A stretch of DNA of 5,080 nucleotides. Origin: Methanobacterium sp. UBA8 (GTDB taxonomy: Archaea > Methanobacteriota > Methanobacteria > Methanobacteriales > Methanobacteriaceae). Within the stretch, counting starts at the first letter, position 1, and every line of letters starts with the position of its first letter. Under the pieces are notes generated by a model. That model had not been told where the DNA came from. It did no database searches and worked only from the letters and a program-made list of their open reading frames with translations. Where the stretch lies: positions 7,993-13,072 of the forward strand of contig DADN01000119.1 in assembly GCA_002509665.1 (NCBI GenBank). Reading direction: 5' to 3'. Positions 1-4,710 of the stretch are shown here, one piece after another. Position numbers and translations under genes: made by a program.

Positions 1-13
1 CGGCAGCCCCATT
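1..13 (+). tRNA. Possible 3' end of a tRNA (partial, cut by window edge)
   Basis: The first bases read CGG, then CAGCCCC, then A. This is what the 3' part of a tRNA looks like: the end of a T-stem, a seven-base 3' acceptor strand and a discriminator A. The matching 5' acceptor strand would be GGGGCTG, which fits tRNA-Pro among others. No CCA is encoded after it. A hairpin with a T-run follows within about 50 bases, as expected after a short RNA gene. Only 13 bases are visible, so the call rests on the acceptor pattern alone and the identity is a guess. Confidence 0.4.
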
Positions 14-45
14 AACTTAAGAGGATTTCTAAAAACCTGCAGAAC

Positions 46-63
46 CTTAAAAAATCATAGATT
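46..63 (+). repeat. 18-bp repeat, copy 1
   Basis: The 18 bases CTTAAAAAATCATAGATT occur here and again, identically, at 2548-2565. In this copy they form the left part of the hairpin at 50-66. In the other copy they form the left part of a different hairpin after rpsB. Both copies lie in non-coding DNA between transcription units. Confidence 0.75.
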
Positions 64-66
64 TTT
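50..66 (+). terminator. Short AT hairpin ending in a T-run, upstream of rpoK
   Basis: AAAAATC (50-56) and GATTTTT (60-66) are perfect inverted arms of 7 bp around the three-base loop ATA. The right arm ends in five T residues, so a transcript leaving the preceding (tRNA-like) end would make a hairpin with a U-tract. It lies just before a candidate TATA box and may separate the two units. The stem is AT-rich and weak, so the T-run may matter more than the fold. Confidence 0.4.
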
Positions 67-73
67 GACAGTC

Positions 74-81
74 TTTATAAT
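74..81 (+). promoter_or_regulatory. Candidate TATA box of the rpoK-eno-ferredoxin unit
   Basis: TTTATAAT at 74-81 resembles the archaeal TATA box consensus TTTATATA. Archaeal transcripts usually begin about 25 bases downstream, which would be near position 100. That start lies at or after the TTG at 99, so it favours translation of rpoK from the ATG at 165. The box is a single imperfect match and the gene may instead be read through from upstream. Confidence 0.45.
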
Positions 82-164
82 CGAGTGATGGTAAAAGTTT
101 GGATAAGTTAATAGAAATTCTCTATAAAATTAAAAGGTTCAGTATTGAATCGGGAGAAGATGTT

Positions 165-338
165 ATGTCATCTGAAGAACTTACAAGGTTTGAAAAAGCA
201 AGAATTGTTGGTGCAAGAGCTCTTCAATTATCAATGGGGGCAAAACCATTAATAGAAGTTGAAGGGTCACTTGATCCAATTGATATTGCAAGTTTAGAAC
301 TTAAAAAAGGCGTAATTCCTCTTGGTATTAGAAAATAA
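165..338 (+). CDS. rpoK: DNA-directed RNA polymerase subunit K (Rpo6/RpoK)
   Basis: This is the small archaeal RNA polymerase subunit homologous to eukaryotic RPB6 and bacterial omega, which helps assemble and stabilise the polymerase around the largest subunit. The 57-residue product carries the family core [21 protein letters not shown] (residues 6-26), then a [10 protein letters not shown] stretch (37-46) and the terminal [10 protein letters not shown] chose ATG 165 because GGGAG at 152-156 gives a site 8 bases upstream, because the core then begins at residue 6, and because about 57 residues is, from memory, usual for euryarchaeal RpoK. An in-frame TTG at 99, behind GTGAT at 85-89, would add 22 residues that resemble nothing I know and would lie at or before the predicted transcript start. 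The family is certain; the start is less so. Enolase follows after 28 bases, so the two are probably co-transcribed. Confidence 0.9.
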   Translation: MSSEELTRFEKARIVGARALQLSMGAKPLIEVEGSLDPIDIASLELKKGVIPLGIRK

Positions 339-344
339 CCGCTA

Positions 345-366
345 TTTTTTTAAAGAGGTGTTTTTT
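345..366 (+). promoter_or_regulatory. Enolase ribosome binding site flanked by two T-tracts
   Basis: The spacer between rpoK and eno contains T7 (345-351), then AAAGAGGTG (352-360), then T6 (361-366), directly before GTG 367. AGAGGTG is a strong match to the 16S 3' end at 6 bases from the GTG, and this decides the enolase start. The T7 tract would be a U-tract in the transcript, the kind of signal that promotes archaeal termination, so it could lower read-through into eno. That effect is an inference. Confidence 0.6.
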
Positions 367-1605
367 GTGGATAGTATTATTGAAGACGTCCGTGTACGAA
401 AAATTTTAGATAGTAGGGGAAACCCAACAGTAGAAGTAGATGTTTTAACATGGAATGGTTTTGGAAGAGCTGCAGCACCAAGTGGTGCCAGTACTGGTAT
501 ACGCGAAGTTACAGCATTTCCAGAAGGCGGTGTTGATAAAATAATAAGTGAAGTTGAAGACGTTATCTCATCTGAACTTATTGGAATGGATGCCGAAGAT
601 TTAAATGATATAGATATGGTTTTAAAGGAAATAGATGGTACCGATAACCTATCTTCTATAGGTGGTAACACAATAGTTGCTGTTTCAATGGCAACTGCAA
701 AGGCTGCCGCTGCATCCTATAATCTGCCACTTTACAAATTCCTGGGAGGAATCACCAAAAATGAAATTCCATATCCCTTAGGAAATATGATAAATGGTGG
801 CGCACACGCTGGTAAAAATGCACCTGATATTCAGGAATTTTTAGTCCTTCCAGTAGGGGCAGAAAGTATAACTGAAGCAGTGTTTGCAAACTCAAGTGTA
901 CATAAAAAAATTGGTTCATTAATAAAAGCCAAAGACAGCACTTTCACCGGTGGAAAAGGAGACGAAGGTGGATGGGCACCTAATCTTACCAATGAAGAAG
1001 CACTTTCTATTCAGGCAAAAGCCTGTGAAGAAGTAGGGGACGAACTTGGAATTGAAATAAGACCCTGCCTTGACATGGCCGCAAGTGAAATGTGGGACGG
1101 CTCTAAATATGTTTACGAAAGAGAAGGAGTAAGCAGAGATATTGGTGAACAGATAGACTTTGTTAAAGAAATCATCGAAACCTACAACATGTTCTATGTT
1201 GAAGATCCTATACAGGAAAGTGATTTTGAAGCATTTGCAGAACTTACGGGGAAAGTAGGGGATAAATGCCTTATCTGTGGAGATGACCTTTTTGTAACCA
1301 ATGCAGAAATCCTTCAGGAAGGAATTGATGTAGGTGCTGCAAATTCAATTATCATAAAACCAAACCAGATAGGAACATTAAGTGATACATATGCCGCAGT
1401 TAAACTTGCAAAGGCTAATGGTTACATACCAGTCGTATCACATAGATCTGGTGAAACAACCGACGAAACAATAGCTCATTTAGCAGTTGGATTCGCAAGC
1501 CCAATAATCAAAACAGGAGCACTGGGTGGAGAAAGAATTGCAAAACTTAACGAACTTATCAGAATTGAAGAAGAGATGATCAATCCAAAAATGGCGGATA
1601 TTTAA
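367..1605 (+). CDS. eno: Enolase (phosphopyruvate hydratase)
   Basis: Enolase interconverts 2-phosphoglycerate and phosphoenolpyruvate in the cytoplasm; in a methanogen it mainly serves gluconeogenesis. The 412-residue product has normal family length. Visible motifs in order are [12 protein letters not shown] (15-26), the SGAST substrate loop (39-43), GGAHAG with H147, QEF with E157, GDEGG with E200, the three metal ligands D236 (CLDMAAS), E279 (FYVEDP) and D306 (GDDLFVTN), K331 (IIIKPNQ), SHRSGET with H359 and S361, and K382. All catalytic and Mg-binding positions known from yeast enolase have a counterpart. The start is GTG 367, set by the Shine-Dalgarno site AGAGGTG at 354-360. An upstream in-frame TTG at 322 would overlap rpoK and places DSRGNP too far from the N terminus. 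The ferredoxin ATG follows 16 bases after the stop. Confidence 0.97.
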   Translation: MDSIIEDVRVRKILDSRGNPTVEVDVLTWNGFGRAAAPSGASTGIREVTAFPEGGVDKIISEVEDVISSELIGMDAEDLNDIDMVLKEIDGTDNLSSIGGNTIVAVSMATAKAAAASYNLPLYKFLGGITKNEIPYPLGNMINGGAHAGKNAPDIQEFLVLPVGAESITEAVFANSSVHKKIGSLIKAKDSTFTGGKGDEGGWAPNLTNEEALSIQAKACEEVGDELGIEIRPCLDMAASEMWDGSKYVYEREGVSRDIGEQIDFVKEIIETYNMFYVEDPIQESDFEAFAELTGKVGDKCLICGDDLFVTNAEILQEGIDVGAANSIIIKPNQIGTLSDTYAAVKLAKANGYIPVVSHRSGETTDETIAHLAVGFASPIIKTGALGGERIAKLNELIRIEEEMINPKMADI

Positions 1606-1621
1606 ACACAAGGTGATACAT

Positions 1622-1816
1622 ATGGTTAAGATAACTATCGACCACGATAAATGCGACGGTGCAGACTGTGCAGAATGCGTCGACGTATGCCCAATGGAAG
1701 TCCTCATAATTGAAGGGGACAAAATAGTTATTGTAAATAAGGAAGAATGCAGCTTATGTGAAGTCTGCATGGATGTATGTCCTAGTGAGGCAGTAGAAGT
1801 TGAGGATGATGAATAA
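1622..1816 (+). CDS. Small 2[4Fe-4S] ferredoxin with CX4C first motif
   Basis: This is a 64-residue acidic soluble electron carrier of the bacterial-type 2[4Fe-4S] class. The first cluster motif is C11-X4-C16-X2-C19-X3-C23-P, two residues longer in its first gap than the usual CX2CX2CX3CP. The second motif is regular: C43-X2-C46-X2-C49-X3-C53-P. By family rule each cluster takes three cysteines from one motif and the last from the other. The C terminus (EVEDDE) is very acidic. The start is ATG 1622 behind AGGTGAT (1611-1617). The in-frame GTG at 1613 is itself part of that ribosome binding site and is rejected. The gene is 16 bases behind eno and followed by terminator-like hairpins, so it ends that unit. 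Its redox partner cannot be told from the sequence; in methanogens candidates include hydrogenases and oxidoreductases. Confidence 0.93.
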   Translation: MVKITIDHDKCDGADCAECVDVCPMEVLIIEGDKIVIVNKEECSLCEVCMDVCPSEAVEVEDDE

Positions 1817-1828
1817 TCATCCGTCTCA

Positions 1829-1857
1829 TTTAGGAAAAGCCGTTAAAACGGACTAAA
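1829..1857 (+). terminator. Compound hairpin downstream of the ferredoxin gene
   Basis: TTTAG (1829-1833) pairs with CTAAA (1853-1857). Inside it CCGT (1840-1843) pairs with ACGG (1848-1851) around a TAAA loop. Six bases (GAAAAG) bulge on the left and one A on the right. The element lies 12 bases after the ferredoxin stop and is followed by an A-run, not a T-run, so it may protect or process the 3' end and leave termination to the next hairpin. TCCGT at 1820-1824 could also compete for ACGGA at 1848-1852. Confidence 0.45.
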
Positions 1858-1865
1858 AAACCACT

Positions 1866-1889
1866 AAATTTTTTGTTAATAAAAAATTT
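1866..1889 (+). terminator. AT-only perfect hairpin with T-tracts before rpsB
   Basis: AAATTTTTT (1866-1874) and AAAAAATTT (1881-1889) are perfect 9-bp inverted arms with the loop GTTAAT. The left arm itself contains T6. This gives a U-tract and hairpin after the ferredoxin gene, fitting an archaeal terminator. The right arm runs straight into the rpsB TATA box, so terminator and promoter share bases. The stem has no G-C pairs and is weak as RNA. Confidence 0.5.
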
Positions 1890-1896
1890 TTATATA
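1889..1896 (+). promoter_or_regulatory. TATA box of rpsB
   Basis: TTTATATA at 1889-1896 is an exact match to the archaeal TATA box consensus, with an A-rich stretch just upstream where the BRE would lie. Transcription should begin near 1917-1922, leaving a leader of about 20-25 bases that still contains the full GAGGTGAT site at 1930-1937. This is the clearest promoter in the window and suggests rpsB has its own transcript. Confidence 0.75.
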
Positions 1897-1941
1897 AAAA
1901 ACGCAAATTTTTAAATTATTTGAAATATTGAGGTGATTAAT

Positions 1942-2538
1942 TTGTCAGAACTTTTAATTCCACTAGACAAGTACTTAGCAGCAGGTTTACACATTGGAAC
2001 TCAGCAAAAAACTAAAGACATGGAACGATACATATATAGAGTAAGAGCAGATGGTCTGTATGTTTTGGATGTAAGGAAAACTAACGATAGAATATTATCC
2101 GCAGCAAAATTCCTTGCAAAATATGACGCTGATGACATATTAGTTGTGTCCACAAGACAGTACGGTCAAGCTCCTGTTAAGAAATTTGGAAAGATTACTG
2201 GAGCAAAAACAATACCTGGAAGGTTCATACCAGGAACATTGACCAATCCAAATTACGCTAAATTCATAGAACCTAAAGTGCTTGTAGTAACAGACCCAAG
2301 ATCAGATTCACAGGCAATCATTGAAGCAAAACAAATAGGAATACCTGTTGTCGCGCTCTGTGATACCGAAAACTTACTTGGAAATGTAGATATAGTTTTA
2401 CCTGTAAACAACAAAGGTAGAAAAGCTATTGCACTTGTCTACTGGTTACTTGCTAGACAGATGTTAAGGGAAAAAGGAGCATTAGGCGAAGATGAAGACC
2501 TCGAAATGCAGCCAGCTGATTTCGAGTTAAAAATTTAA
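1942..2538 (+). CDS. rpsB: 30S ribosomal protein S2 (archaeal uS2)
   Basis: uS2 is a structural protein of the small ribosomal subunit. The 198-residue product is the compact archaeal form. It opens with [20 protein letters not shown], then [18 protein letters not shown] (31-48), TRQYGQ (71-76), [11 protein letters not shown] (93-103), [14 protein letters not shown] (113-126) and the C-terminal signature ending [17 protein letters not shown] (156-172). The tail GEDEDLE is acidic. The start is TTG 1942, 4 bases after GAGGTGAT (1930-1937). An in-frame GTG at 1933 is part of that Shine-Dalgarno site and is rejected. It has its own TATA box and a terminator-like hairpin behind it, so it may be monocistronic although its neighbours read the same way. 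Confidence 0.97.
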   Translation: MSELLIPLDKYLAAGLHIGTQQKTKDMERYIYRVRADGLYVLDVRKTNDRILSAAKFLAKYDADDILVVSTRQYGQAPVKKFGKITGAKTIPGRFIPGTLTNPNYAKFIEPKVLVVTDPRSDSQAIIEAKQIGIPVVALCDTENLLGNVDIVLPVNNKGRKAIALVYWLLARQMLREKGALGEDEDLEMQPADFELKI

Positions 2539-2547
2539 TCCTATTTG

Positions 2548-2565
2548 CTTAAAAAATCATAGATT
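2548..2565 (+). repeat. 18-bp repeat, copy 2
   Basis: This copy is identical to 46-63. Its last eight bases, CATAGATT, are the left arm of the strong hairpin after rpsB, whereas in copy 1 the partner arm is different. It begins 10 bases after the rpsB stop. Confidence 0.75.
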
Positions 2566-2583
2566 CTAAATCTATGTATTTTT
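2551..2583 (+). terminator. Hairpin terminator candidate after rpsB
   Basis: CATAGATT (2558-2565) and AATCTATG (2569-2576) are perfect 8-bp arms around a three-base CTA loop. After a two-by-two mismatch, A5 (2551-2555) pairs with T5 (2579-2583), which supplies the U-tract at the 3' side. The element sits 12 bases after the rpsB stop codon, the right place to end that transcript. Its position, symmetry and T-run agree. Archaeal terminators need not be hairpins, so the fold could also protect the mRNA end. Confidence 0.6.
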
Positions 2584-2589
2584 CGAATT

Positions 2590-2634
2590 CCGAATTTAAA
2601 TCAGGGACCATAAGTAATAATCCGTGATTTTCGG
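2590..2634 (+). other. Stem-loop of unknown role in the rpsB-Memo gap
   Basis: CCGA (2590-2593) pairs with TCGG (2631-2634). After a four-base ATTT bulge, AAATCA (2598-2603) pairs with TGATTT (2625-2630). After a G-G mismatch, GGA (2605-2607) pairs with TCC (2621-2623) around a 13-base loop. This gives 13 base pairs in a stretch with more G and C than its surroundings. A purine run GGGAGGAG (2633-2640), which looks like a Shine-Dalgarno site, overlaps the right foot but no start codon follows at a usable distance. It could be a small RNA, part of a leader, or chance. A tandem 7-mer, CGAATTC then CGAATTT, lies at 2584-2597. Confidence 0.3.
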
Positions 2635-2654
2635 GAGGAGCTTTACAGATCTAG

Positions 2655-2680
2655 AAAAATTAAAACGTTTTAACATTTTT
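2655..2680 (+). repeat. 14-bp perfect palindrome inside a longer hairpin
   Basis: TTAAAACGTTTTAA at 2660-2673 is a perfect palindrome. Flanking A5 (2655-2659) and T5 (2676-2680) extend the pairing past a two-base CA bulge and leave a T-run on the 3' side. As DNA it looks like a binding site for a dimeric regulator; as RNA it could be a terminator for anything transcribed from the gap. It lies about 50 bases upstream of the Memo-gene TATA box. Confidence 0.45.
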
Positions 2681-2719
2681 AAGATTTGTAATGCTGATTG
2701 TATAAAATAACTCGATTAA

Positions 2720-2756
2720 AGTTGTAATATATAGATTTACAACTCAAAATTGAGTT
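2720..2756 (+). promoter_or_regulatory. Overlapping inverted repeats enclosing the TATA box (operator candidate)
   Basis: AGTTGTAA (2720-2727) and TTACAACT (2737-2744) are perfect 8-bp arms with the TATA core between them. AACTCAA (2741-2747) and TTGAGTT (2750-2756) are perfect 7-bp arms with a two-base centre. The two repeats share 2741-2744, so as single strands they exclude each other. Together they cover the space from the TATA box to the predicted transcription start, where archaeal repressors commonly block TBP or polymerase. No known operator consensus was recognised. Confidence 0.5.
2726..2733 (+). promoter_or_regulatory. TATA box of the Memo-family gene
   Basis: AATATATA at 2726-2733 is a good archaeal TATA box. 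A start about 25 bases downstream would be near 2755, giving a leader of about 27 bases that contains GAGG (2768-2771) and GTGATC (2774-2779). A second, weaker TATA-like string (TATAAAATAA, 2701-2710) lies upstream. Confidence 0.6.
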
Positions 2757-2781
2757 TAAAAATAAAAGAGGCAGTGATCTT

Positions 2782-3621
2782 ATGATAAGAAAACCTGCAG
2801 TTGCAGGCGTTTTTTATGAAAGTAATCCTGAGTCTTTAAAAAAAAGAATAGAATGGTGCTTTAAACATGAATTGGGTCCTGGAAAAATCCCATCTATGGG
2901 TAATAAGAGGGAAGTAAAGGGAGTAGTAGCACCTCATGCAGGTTATCTCTATTCTGGGCCAATTGCAGCACATTCTTACTACAAAATCGTAGAAGATGGA
3001 TTTCCAGAAACATTCATAATCATATGTCCTAACCACACTGGACTTGGATCCGGTATATCCGCAATGATAGACGGAGAATGGGAAACACCCCTTGGAAATG
3101 TGGAAATAGATACTGCATTTGCAAAGGAAATGATTAATGAAGCAGGAATCATTGATTCTGATGCGTCTTCCCATATTCAGGAGCACAGCTGTGAAGTACA
3201 TCTACCATTTTTACAGTATTTCAGTGATGATTTCAAAATTGTTCCAGTAACCATGTGGATTCAGGATCTTGAAACATCCTATGATATAGGTAATTCAATT
3301 AAAAAAACCGCAGAAGTTCTTGGAACTGATGTTGGAATAATTGCAAGTTCAGATATGACTCATTACAAGCCGCAAAATATTGCAAGCAAAGATGATAAGC
3401 AGGTTCTGGACGCAATAGAAGTAATGGATGAAAAACTGATGATGAAAAGAGTCTTAGACCTTAACGTCACTATGTGTGGTTATGGTCCTGTGGCATCAAC
3501 TATTATTGCTTCAAAAGGACTTGGAGCCAAAAATGCGGAAGTATTGAAATATGCAACGAGCGGAGATTTGACTGGAGATTACAGCGCAGTGGTTGGTTAT
3601 GCGTCTGCTATGTTCTGGTAA
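2782..3621 (+). CDS. Memo-family protein (MEMO1-like, archaeal UPF0103)
   Basis: This 279-residue protein belongs to the Memo family, which shares its fold with class III extradiol dioxygenases and is found from archaea to humans. The start pattern IRKPAVAGVFYESNP is typical. The putative metal-site residues match human MEMO1 H49, H81 and C244: H52 in VVAPHAGYLYSGP, H85 in CPNHTG, and C232 in TMCGYGP. HSCEVHLPFLQYF (135-147) and SSDMTHY (189-195) are further conserved blocks. Human MEMO1 acts in cell signalling and has been reported to bind copper or iron; no archaeal reaction is established that I know of. ATG 2782 is preceded by GAGG and GTGATC at 2768-2779. The gene has its own promoter with operator-like repeats and lies before mvk and ipk, a neighbourhood I recall from related methanogens. 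A link to isoprenoid synthesis is only suggested by position. Confidence 0.92.
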   Translation: MIRKPAVAGVFYESNPESLKKRIEWCFKHELGPGKIPSMGNKREVKGVVAPHAGYLYSGPIAAHSYYKIVEDGFPETFIIICPNHTGLGSGISAMIDGEWETPLGNVEIDTAFAKEMINEAGIIDSDASSHIQEHSCEVHLPFLQYFSDDFKIVPVTMWIQDLETSYDIGNSIKKTAEVLGTDVGIIASSDMTHYKPQNIASKDDKQVLDAIEVMDEKLMMKRVLDLNVTMCGYGPVASTIIASKGLGAKNAEVLKYATSGDLTGDYSAVVGYASAMFW

Positions 3622-3683
3622 ATATAAAATTCAATAAACAATAAAAACCATAACGTTGGTCATATTGACACAAATATTAAATT

Positions 3684-3701
3684 AAGATTATCAAGATTAT
3701 C
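3684..3701 (+). repeat. Perfect tandem 9-mer ahead of mvk
   Basis: AAGATTATC occurs twice with no gap (3684-3692 and 3693-3701), ending two bases before the mvk Shine-Dalgarno GGTGA (3704-3708). A weak TATA-like AAATATTAAA (3672-3681) lies just upstream, which would place transcription initiation inside or next to the repeat. A small inverted repeat, GTCA-TAT-TGAC, lies at 3659-3669. The repeat could be a regulator half-site pair or a replication slippage product. Confidence 0.5.
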
Positions 3702-3713
3702 ACGGTGAATTAA

Positions 3714-4679
3714 ATGCAAGTTAAGGCATCTGCACCAGGGAAAGCAATCCTATTTGGAGAGCACGCAGTTGTATATGGTAAACCTGCCATTGCAATGGCA
3801 ATAAATAAAAGGTCATGTGTAGAAGTCTTAGAAGGCAACACCAATAATATAAATGTAGATATTAAAGATCTGGGAATAAAAGGGTGCATTGATTTTGATA
3901 GCGGAGCTATCATATCTGATTCTCCGAAGAAAGGCATCTTAAAGTACATACTGGAATCTATTAGAAAAATTCATGATGGTTCTGGAATGGAAATAAATAT
4001 AAACGTTAACATTCCCATTGGTGGCGGACTTGGGTCTTCAGCAGCGGTAACTGTAGCCACAATTGCAGCAGTTTCTGCATATAATAAAATATATTTAAAA
4101 GAAGAAGAAATAGCTAAATATGCTCATGAAGTTGAATTAGCTGTTCAAAAATCCGCAAGTCCTTTAGATACTACCATAAGTACATATGGTGGGTTAATTT
4201 ATTTAGAAGCAAATGCTGAAGACATTGTACAATTGAATATTGATTATGATATTCCGGTCGTTATAGGATATACTGATACAAGGGGAGATACAGGAAAACT
4301 TGTTGAAGCAGTTAGAATAAGAAGAGATATATATCCTGAGATTATTAATCCTATAATTGATTCAATTGAACTTATAACAGAAGAAGCAAAAGAAGCAATC
4401 CTCAAAAATGATAAAAAAAGGATTGGGGAACTTATGAATATAAATCATGGGCTTTTAGATGCCCTTGGTGTTAATACTAAAGAACTCTCAAGCATGGTTT
4501 ATACTGCAAGAAATGCGGGGGCATGCGGATCTAAAATAACTGGTGCCGGCGGCGGCGGCAGCATACTATCATACTGCCCTGACGGAACTGGTGAAGTAAT
4601 ATCTGCAATTGATAAAACAGAGAGTGCTTTAAAAGCAGATATTTCCAAAGAAGGAGTTAAAATTACAACTTTATACTAA
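3714..4679 (+). CDS. mvk: Mevalonate kinase (GHMP kinase family)
   Basis: The enzyme phosphorylates mevalonate with ATP to 5-phosphomevalonate, an early step toward the isoprenoid chains of archaeal membrane lipids. The 321-residue product shows all three GHMP motifs: motif 1 APGKAILFGEHAVVYGKPA (7-25), with K10 and the mevalonate kinase-type GEHAVVYG; motif 2 PIGGGLGSSAA (101-111), the ATP loop, with S108 as the likely Mg ligand; and motif 3 KITGAGGGG (274-282). E141 and D152 (in SPLDTTISTYGG) correspond in spacing to the Mg-binding Glu and catalytic Asp of rat mevalonate kinase (E193, D204). ATG 3714 follows GGTGA (3704-3708) by 5 bases. The isopentenyl phosphate kinase gene starts 30 bases after its last base, so the two are probably one operon. 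The GEHAVVYG form and the neighbour argue against homoserine kinase or galactokinase. Confidence 0.96.
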   Translation: MQVKASAPGKAILFGEHAVVYGKPAIAMAINKRSCVEVLEGNTNNINVDIKDLGIKGCIDFDSGAIISDSPKKGILKYILESIRKIHDGSGMEININVNIPIGGGLGSSAAVTVATIAAVSAYNKIYLKEEEIAKYAHEVELAVQKSASPLDTTISTYGGLIYLEANAEDIVQLNIDYDIPVVIGYTDTRGDTGKLVEAVRIRRDIYPEIINPIIDSIELITEEAKEAILKNDKKRIGELMNINHGLLDALGVNTKELSSMVYTARNAGACGSKITGAGGGGSILSYCPDGTGEVISAIDKTESALKADISKEGVKITTLY

Positions 4680-4710
4680 TGCTAATTACACATAGAGGTC
4701 GATGCTAATT
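4679..4710 (+). repeat. Direct 9-bp repeats spanning the mvk-ipk junction
   Basis: ATGCTAATT occurs at 4679-4687, overlapping the last base of the mvk stop, and again at 4702-4710, overlapping the TTG start of the next gene. They are separated by 14 bases that contain the Shine-Dalgarno GAGGT (4695-4699). The ATG in the first copy is in frame with the downstream gene, but a TAA at 4706-4708 closes it after nine codons. Confidence 0.5.

Noticed and set aside
322..366. Upstream in-frame TTG 322 and GTG 358 as enolase starts
   Set aside because: TTG 322 would overlap rpoK and add 15 residues without family support, and GTG 358 is part of the Shine-Dalgarno site. GTG 367 has AGAGGTG at proper spacing.
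342..671. Open frame on the minus strand inside eno
   Set aside because: It is a shadow of the coding frame: Ser/Ile/Thr-rich translation, no family motif and no ribosome binding site.
1613..1615. GTG as ferredoxin start
   Set aside because: It lies inside the AGGTGAT ribosome binding site of ATG 1622.
1480..1770. Minus-strand open frame across the eno-ferredoxin junction
   Set aside because: It covers two clear + strand genes, and its Cys/His content merely mirrors codons of the opposite strand.
1933..1935. GTG as rpsB start
   Set aside because: It lies inside GAGGTGAT; TTG 1942 gives the normal archaeal S2 N terminus.
2590..2640. C/D-box guide RNA or known riboswitch in the large gap
   Set aside because: No paired RUGAUGA and CUGA boxes on either strand and no known aptamer core were found by eye.
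2624..2710. 28-codon GTG-started frame in the rpsB-Memo gap
   Set aside because: It has no ribosome binding site, overlaps the stem-loop and palindrome, and has no recognisable product.
2836..3201. Minus-strand open frame within the Memo gene
   Set aside because: No recognisable domain and fully antisense to a conserved gene.
3710..3949. Minus-strand open frame antisense to the start of mvk
   Set aside because: No motif, and it lies opposite GHMP motif 1.
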